DNA of 43,405 nucleotides. It comes from an uncultured Verrucomicrobiota bacterium. GTDB taxonomy: Bacteria; Verrucomicrobiota; Verrucomicrobiia; Verrucomicrobiales; Verrucomicrobiaceae. The stretch is taken from the NCBI GenBank assembly GCA_903854655.1, contig CAINXC010000249.1, positions 1 through 43,405 of the forward strand, read 5' to 3'. Under the pieces are notes generated by a model. The model searched no databases. It had not been told where the DNA came from and saw nothing but the letters and a program-made list of their open reading frames with translations. Positions 9,280-18,300 of the stretch are shown piece after piece; the first letter of the stretch is position 1, and every line of letters starts with the position of its first letter. The translations under genes and the position numbers were made by a program.

Positions 9280-9308
9280 TTGATTCAATTCTAGTTTGTA
9301 TTTAATTT
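9280..9308 (+). promoter_or_regulatory. Predicted promoter of the giant repeat-protein gene
   Basis: A -35 box TTGATT at 9280-9285 and a -10 box TAATTT at 9303-9308 have a 17-base spacer in an unusually AT-rich patch. The ATG at 9320 lies 11 bases past the -10 box, so the leader should be very short. GGGAAT at 9311-9316 might act as a weak ribosome-binding site if it is transcribed. Confidence 0.45.
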
Positions 9309-9319
9309 ATGGGAATTAT

Positions 9320-12300
9320 ATGAATTTGTTCATATCTCCCCTCTCACCTGCCAAACGGATTGCTCCCACCCACTTCATGTGGACTGGATTGCTGGCGCTA
9401 CTGCTCTCCGTGACCGGCTTCGCAACGGCAGGCGCACCCATTGCACAAACCTTCTTTGTCCCTTTTCCCGAGACGGACTTCCAGACCTCCTTGAAGGCGA
9501 TTGACACCACCGGCACAGCCGTGGGTAACAGCCTGAAAACGGTCATCTCCATTGTGGTCCCCACGGCGGGGACAGTCATCACCTACGACCAATGGGAGGA
9601 TGGATACGAGGCGGATCCTGCCAACCCGACCCAATCTTCCACCCAGGTTTGGGGCGATGGCGACCCCACCAATGGCTCGGCTCCAGGCTACCCGTCGGAC
9701 ATTCTTCCGGCCGGAGCCGTCATTACCCTGAGCAACAACGTGGCGATGCCGCGCAGCGCCGCCACCCTGTTCTATGACGGGCGCGACCGGATCAGCTCGA
9801 CCCAGGCGGTGGGAGTCACACGCGCGGGCTGGGGCATTGTCCCTGGCACCGTGCTGGGCAGCGCTGCTGAAGTCTACGACACCCGCAAGTGGGGCACCTC
9901 GTTCAAGATTCCAGTGGGAACCAACTCCACCGCCCAGCAGCAGTTCAGCTACTCATCCCTGCACATCATCGCCTCGCAAAACGGCACGGTGGTGCAGGTG
10001 GACAAGGATGGCAACGGCACGATCGACCAGACGCAGACGCTGAACCTTGGTGATTCCATGTTCGTCAACGGCGGAATCCTGGCGGGTGCCACGGTCACCG
10101 CCAGCCATCCGGTGGAAGTACATGAGCTGACGGGGCGCATCGGGTCCACCTACCAGTCGCGCACCTTTGCCATCAGGCCCACCGCGCTCTGGTCCTCCAG
10201 CTACTACGCCCCGGCGACCACGACCCTGGCCAGCGAAGTTCACAACCTCTTTGCCTACAACCCTGGCGCTGCGGCCATCACTGTGTCTTACGAGACGGAG
10301 ACCGGCACGGGCACCTTCAGCGTGCCGGCCAACGGCAACTATCAGTTCCCGATGCCGATGAACTCTGGCGCCCACCTCTTCACCGCCAGCGGAGCCTCTT
10401 TCTACGCGGTCGGTGCCAACGATTCGGGAGCCTCGGCCAGCGCCAACCAGACGCATGACTGGGGCTACGCGCTGCTGCCGGAATCCGCCCTGACCACATC
10501 GGTCGTAACCGGCTGGGCTCCCGGTTCCGACGACCTGAAAGCTCCGCCCAAGCCCGACGTGAACGGCAGCCCGGTATGGGTGACGCCCAATGCCAACACC
10601 ACGGTTTACGTGAACTACGCGGGCGACCTCACCGTGGGCGCCAACACCGCGCCTGACGGCTCCAAGTACGATGTGTCATACACCCTCAAAAAACTCCAGA
10701 CGCAGACGGTTTACAACGCCACCACGAATGACATGACCAAGTCGCGGCTCTTCACCACCGATGGCACCAAAATCGCCACCTGCTGGGGTGAGGACTCCTC
10801 CACCGCCCCTGCCGGGTCACCTGGGCTGGACATGGGCACCACCATCATCCCCTTCCCCCAGCCGATCTTCAACAAGACGGCGAAACTGGTCAACGACCTC
10901 AACAGCGACGGACTGATCGGCACCGGGGACACGGTGCAGTACACCCTCACTCTCCTCAACGATGGCGTGGTGGACCTCCCAAACGCAGTGATCGAGGATG
11001 CCGTCCCCGCTGGCACCACTTACGTGGCCGGCAGCACCACGCTGAATGGCTCCGCCTATCCTGACGACACAGCTCCAGCTACGATTTACCCGTTGGACAA
11101 CGGCGGCCTCACCCTGCCTGCGGTGCCTGCGGGCAACCAGATCGTCATCACCTTCAATGTCACAATCAATGCCGGCGCGACCAACGTCACCAACACCGCC
11201 AGCGCCAGCAGCGGCGGCCTTCCCATTCCCCTTTCCGCGACCGTCGGCTTCTCGGTGCTCACGGCACCAAGCCCTCCCGCTCCCACCGTGACATTCACCA
11301 ACGTTTCGGGTTCCCCCGTCAGTTCTTATGCCCCAGGCGCGAACATCTATGTCACGGTCAACAATCCCAACGCCAATACCGATCCGACAACCGCGCAAAC
11401 GGTCACCGCCGTGATCACTGATGCCACCACCGGCGACCAGGAGCTCGTCACCCTCACCGAGACTGGTGTGAACACCGGCATCTTCAGCAGCACGAGCGCC
11501 CTGCCCTCCTCCATCAGCGCCGGCATCACCCAAGGTGATGGCACCCTGTACGCGCATCCTGGCGACACGCTGACTGTCACACACACTGATCCGGTGTATG
11601 GAGCCGTGGCAACGAACACAGCGATTGTTTCCGTGCCCTCGCAGACCAAGTATTTGTATTTGAGCGATCCCAGCCAGGCGCTAGACCGTGTTGACCCGGT
11701 GGCCGCCAATGACACCACCACGGCAAGCACCGCCACCCTGGGAGGCTCCTCGACGGGCACGGTCACAGTGGCCAGCACATCCGCCGCATTCACCTCCAGC
11801 ACGGCGACCTCCAGCGCTCCTTTGACGTTCAGCTACACCGCCGGAACAGGCACGAACCGGCTCCTGGTGGTCACCATCGCGGGCGGAGCATCGGCAGTCA
11901 CAAGCATAACTAGTGTCACCTATGGTGGCCAGACGATGGCATTGGAGATCGGCACCTCAGCTAGTGGCGACACGAATGCCCAGTCCTTCATTTACACCCT
12001 CAATGAAGCGGGCATCGCGGCGGCGACGAGCACCACCGTGACCATCACGCCCAACTCCAGCTCCGCGATTTCCATCGCGGCGGGCGCCACCACATTCGCC
12101 GGGGTGAATCAAACCACCCCCATGGGCACCCCCATTTCCAACTACATCAAGGACGTGACCTCCATCGGCACCGGCTCCGCCGTCAATTCAGCCACCGGCG
12201 AGCTCATCGTCGCCACGGCGGCGCTGGAGGAGACGGCCAGCGGCCAGTCCAACAGCACCACGGCACCGACGCCCGCTCCGGTCGCCAATCTTTGGAAGTA

Positions 12301-15300
12301 CAACACGAACGGCACAGTCAAAGCGACCGGCTCCGCCTACACCTTCGCCGGCGGGTCCTCCGTGACCCCCACTTTCACTAACTCAGCCGCGAACCGCTGC
12401 GCCATTTGCGCTGTTTCGCTCAAGCCAGCGACGGTATCCGCCCCTTCGACTGCCACATTTACACAGGCCCCAGCCATGGCCACCGCCTTCACCATGCCGG
12501 CGGCGACGACCATCGGCGTCACCGCCTACACTTCAATCATCAGTGGCTCCATACCCGGCAGCCCCACCATCAGCGCGGTCATCAAGAAAGGCACCACTTA
12601 TGCGGGTGCCACCACCGTCGCCACCATCACCAATCCCACCTATAACTCGGGTACAGGCACCCTCACATGGACCAGCGCGGCACTCGGCAGCGCGGTGACA
12701 GTCAACGTCGGCGAATTCATTTATCTCGACATCACCACCACCCAGTCGGGCGTGACATTCCAGATCCAATACGACAGCACCACAAAGCCATCCAAGATCA
12801 GCCTGCCCACGAATACAGTGATTCAGATCCCCAGCTACGGCCTGTATGATGCGGCCTATCCGGCGGGCAATTTGATCACGTCCATGGACGCCGGCAAGAC
12901 ACTGTATGCGCGCGCCTCGGTGACCGATCCATTCGGCACCTATGACGTCTCCAGCCTCAATGTCCTGATCTCCAACGCCGGCGGCACCGTGCAGACGGCC
13001 ACTTTGACCAGCGCCGTATCTGATAATGGAACGACGAAAATCTTCGAATACCCCTGGATGACAGTGTCCACTCAGGGTGCCTACACGGTGCAGGTGACGG
13101 CGAATGAAGGAACCGAGGGCATCAATGCCACCGCCACGCTGCCGCTTCAGGTCACAGCCACCGATCTGGGCACTCCCAGCACCACGACCTTCACCGATTC
13201 CAGCGGCAATCACCTCACCACCTACAGCACCAGCGGTCCGGTTTATGTCCAGGTGGTGGACTATGATCAGAACATGGATCCCACAACGGCCGAGACCGTC
13301 ACCGCGATCATCACCACGGCCAATGGCGACAAGGAAACCGTTACGTTGACGGAAACTGGCATCAATACAGGCATCTTCCGCAGCGGCCCGATCACCACAA
13401 ATACCAGCGCCGTGGTGCAGGGCAATGGCGCGCTCAACGTCGTGGCCGGCACCTCGTTGAACGTGACTTACACCGATCCCAACGATGGAAGCGATGTTTC
13501 GAGCGACAACGCCAGTATTCCCGCCGCCCCCGGCGTGGCCACCGCATCCGTGTTCAAGACCCTGGTGAGCCCGGCCAGTGGCAGCACCTTGGTGGGTGGG
13601 ACCGTCACCTATAATATCCAGGTCTCCAACCCTGGCAGCATCACCTTGTCCACCGTGTCCGTGTCGGACACCTTCCCCGCCGCCAATCTTCAGTATGTAA
13701 GCGCCACAACAACGCCCACCACGACAGGCTCAGGCACCCTGAGCTGGAGCAACGTCGGGCCGCTCATCGCGAATCAGACGGTCAACATCCAGGTCACTTT
13801 CACCGCCCTGACCGCCGGTGCCACGGTGACCAATTCCGCCTCCGTCGGCGGCACGGCCACGGCCGGCCCTTCCACCGCCAGCGTGACCATCAACAACCCG
13901 CAGGTAGGCGTCACCAAGACTGTGCTCACTCCCGCCAGCGGTCCCGCCTACGTAGGCGACAACATGACGTACCGGATCGTGGTCCAAAACACCGGCAGCA
14001 CGATCCTGTCCACGGTGCCCTTGCAGGATCAGTTCCCCGGGGCCTCCTTGCAATACGTGAGCGCCACGGTCCCCGCCGATTCGTCTGGCTATGGTTCGCT
14101 GCTCTGGAACAACGTCGGCCCTATCGCCGTCTCTGGCTCCAAAACCATTGATGTCACCTTCAAGGTGCTGGCCGCCGCCACGCTTGCCAACAATACCGCC
14201 CCGGTGTTGTACGCTGTTGACTCGCTCGGCAACTCGGTGCCCGGCGCTCAGAGCACGGCCAGCCTGCAGTTCGTGGCCTTCAACCTCAGCGGCCATGTCT
14301 ATGACGACGCCAACGGCCTCACCGACTCCACGGTCAACGGAGTGGGCACCAACGCCGGAGGCACCCTATACGCCAATCTGCTCGACCCCAATACTAACAA
14401 TGTGCTGCAAACAACGACGGTGGCGGCGGATGGCTCCTACAGCTTCAGCAGCCTGTCGCACAACACCAGCTACAGCGTTCTGCTCAGCACTTTCCAGGGC
14501 ACGATCGGCAGCTTCACGCCCGCAGCGATCCTGCCTTCGGGCTGGGTCAACACCGGCGAGAACCTTGGCAGCGGATCAGGAAACGACGGATTGGTCGACG
14601 GTGTCCTGTCTGTGGCCGTCGCCTCGGCGGACGTGACCAATGCCAACTTTGGCATTGAGCAAACACCCACCGCCAACCCGGTGACGGCCAGCTCGCAGCC
14701 CAATCCTGGCAACACCAATCAGATCGCCGTGCCCACCCTGGGCGGCACCGATCCTGAAGATCCTTCCCTGACGAAGGTCATCATCCAGACCCTGCCGTCG
14801 AATGGAACACTCTATTACAATGGATCGGCAGTGACCGCAGGCCAGACCATCAGCGGCTACAATCCCGCCCTGCTCACGCTCGACCCCGCCAACGGCAGCA
14901 TCACGGTCAGCTTTACTTACTCAGTCGTGGATGCGGCCAACGAAGCGTCTCCGGCAGCTACAGTGTCGATGTCCTTCGCAGCCGTGGGCATCAGTGGCAA
15001 CGCATTCAACGACACCAACGCTCTTACGGATGGCATCGTCAACGGCTCCGGCACCAATGCGGGCGGTCCGCTCTACGTCATCCTGGTGAGCGGAGGCAAT
15101 GTTGTGCGCAGCGCGACCGTTTCAGCCGGCGGCGCCTACAGCTTCGGCACCGTGGCGCCAAACTCCAGCTACAGCCTCGTGCTGAGCACCACCACGGGCA
15201 CGGTCGGCAACCCGCCACCCGCCGCCAACCTGCCAGCCGGATGGATGAGCACTGGGGAGAACTCGGGAGCCGGCGCTGGCAACGACGGCACGGTGGACGG

Positions 15301-18300
15301 CACCCTGGCCGTGGCCGTGGCAACCAGCAGCGTGACCAACGCCAATTTCGGCATCTGGCAGGTAGGCACCCTGACAGGTCACCTGTACATCGACACCAAC
15401 GGCAACGGCACCCAGGACGGCGAGCCCAACCTCCCCAATGTCAACGTCGTCATCACCGACCATGACGGAGTGGCCCAGACGGTAGTCTCCGACGCTAACG
15501 GCAACTGGAGCGCCATCGTCCCCGTTGGCTCCGCCAGCATCCATGTGGATCACACCGATCCCGATTTCCCCGCAGGTGCCACGCAAACACAGGGCAGCGA
15601 GCCCACCCTGGCGACGTCCGTTTTCAACACCGTCACGCCCACAAGCAACGATGGGTACTACATTCCCGCCACCATCTCCGGTGTCCTGTATATTGATACC
15701 AATGGGAACGGTACGCATGATGCGGGAGAGCCTGCGCTGGCCAACGTGGATGTGGACATCACCGATTCGAACGGCGACCCGGTCATTGCCACGAGCGATG
15801 CCAGCGGCCACTGGTCGGCCTCAGTGCCTCCTGGCTCCACGCTGTTCTCCGTGGATCAGACAGACCCTGATTTCATCAGCGCGGTCCCGACCGGCTTCGT
15901 CCAGACAGAAGGCACCTCCCCGTCAATTCTCACCGCCGTGGCCAACGTCACCACGAACGCGGGCAACGACGGCTACTTCATTCCTGCCACGGTCACCGGT
16001 CATCTGTATCTGGATACCAATGGCAATGGAGCGCAGGATGCAGGCGAGCCAAGCCTGGCAAACGACCAGGTGCTCATCACTGATTCCAACGGCATCAATC
16101 AGACCGTCACCACCGACTTCAACGGTAACTGGTCCGCCACCGTGCCACCAGGCGCAACCACGGTGGCTGTCAACACCACCTATGCTCACTTCACTCTCAA
16201 TGTCCCGGCGGGTTTTGTTCAGACGGAGGGTGTCGCCTCCATAGTGGTGACAGCAGTTGCCAATGCCACCACATCGGCCGGCAACGACGGCTACTTCGTC
16301 CCCGCGTTTGTCAGTGGCCACCTGTTCATCGACACCAACGGTAACGGTACGCAGGATGCAGGCGAACCCAGCCTGCAAAATGTGAATGTCGTGATCACCG
16401 ACTCCAACGGCCATCAGCAAACCCTAAGTTCCAATGTCAGCGGCAACTGGACCGCAACCGTTCCGCCAGGCTCGACGACGGCCAAGGTCAACACCGCTGA
16501 TCCTAATCTCCCCGCCGGAGCCGTGCTGAGCGCGGGCACCGATCCCATCACGGTCACCGCCGTGGCCAACACCGGAATTTTCACCACAAACGACGGCTAC
16601 TTCGTCCCCGCCACCGTCACCGGCCATCTCTATATCGACACCAACGGCAATGGAACCCAGGATGCCGGCGAGCCCAACCTTCCTAACGTGGATGTGGTCA
16701 TCACCGATGCGAACGGCAACCACCAGACCGTGAGCACCAATCCGAATGGCAACTGGACAGCCTCTGTGCCGCCCGGATCGACCACCGCCAAGGTCAACAC
16801 GGCTGATCCTGACTTCATTGCGGCCGTGCCCGCTGGCCATGCGCAAACCCAGGGCACCGATCCGATCACCGTCACCGCCGTGGCCAACGTGAGCACCTCC
16901 GCAGGCAATGATGGTTACTTCATCCCGGCTACGGTCACCGGTCACCTCTTCATTGACACCAATGGCAACGGCGTTCAAGACGCAGGCGAGCCCAACATTT
17001 CCAACGTGGGTGTCGTCATCACCGATGCCAACAACAACCAGCAGACCGTGACCACCGATGGCAGCGGCAACTGGACCGCTTCGGTGCCGCCCGGATCGAC
17101 CACCGCCAAGGTCAACACCGCCGATCCTCATTTCCCAGCCGGTGCCGTGCAAACCGCCGGCGCTGATCCGGTGACGATCACTGCCGTGGCCAACACCAGC
17201 ACGGTGGCAAGCAATGACGGCTATTTCATCCCCGCCGTGGTGACAGGCCACCTCTATGTTGACACCAATGGCAACGGTACTCAGGACGCCGGCGAGCCCA
17301 ACCTGCCCAACGTGGACGTCGTCGTCACCGATTCTGGCGGCCATCAGCAGACGGTGAGCACCAATGCGAATGGCAACTGGACAGCGGTTGTTCCTCCAGG
17401 ATCCACCACCGCCAAGGTGAGCACCAGTGATGCTGATTTCATCGCAGCAGTTCCCGCTGGTTACGTGGAGACCGATGGTACCGACCCCTCCACCGTCAAC
17501 GCCGTGGCTAACGCCACCACTTCGGCGGGCAACGATGGTTACTTCATTCCAGCAACCGTTACCGGCCATTTGTTCATCGACACCAATGGCAACGGCATTC
17601 AGGATGCGGGCGAGCCCAATCTGGCTAACGTTGGTGTCCTGGTTACCGACGCCAATAGCAACCAGCAAACCGTGACCACCGATGCCGGTGGAAACTGGAC
17701 GGCCAGCGTGCCCCCAGGCTCCACAACCGCCCAGGTCAACACTGCTGACCCCCACTTCCCGGCAGGAGGCGTGCTAAGCACAGGCACAGATCCCGTCACA
17801 GTCACAGCGGTGCCGAACGCAAGCACCTTTACGACCAACGACGGCTATTTCATTCCTGCCCTGATCAACGGCCACCTATACGTTGACACCAACGGCAACG
17901 GCACCCAGGACATAGGCGAGCCCAACTTGGGCAGTGTCGGCGTGACCATCACCGATTCCAACAACAACCAGCAGACCGTCACCACCAACGCCAATGGCAA
18001 CTGGAGCGCAAGCGTCCCACCAGGTACCACCATTGCCAAGGTCAACGTCGCCGATCCTAACTTTACCTCCGTCGTTCCTGCGGGCTACGTCGAAACCGAA
18101 GGGAATGATCCAACCAGCTTCACCGCTGTCGCCAATGCCAACACCTTCGGTGGCAACGATGGCTACTACATTCCCGCCACCGTCACCGGCCACCTCTACA
18201 TCGACAGCAATGGCAACGGCACCCAGGATGCGGGCGAACCGAGCATCGCCAATGTGGGTGTCACCGTCACCGATTCCAACGGGCACCAGCAGACTGTGAC

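Noticed and set aside
8986..9295. Riboswitch in front of the giant protein gene
   Set aside because: The inverted repeats lie upstream of the best promoter, and no conserved riboswitch core was recognised.
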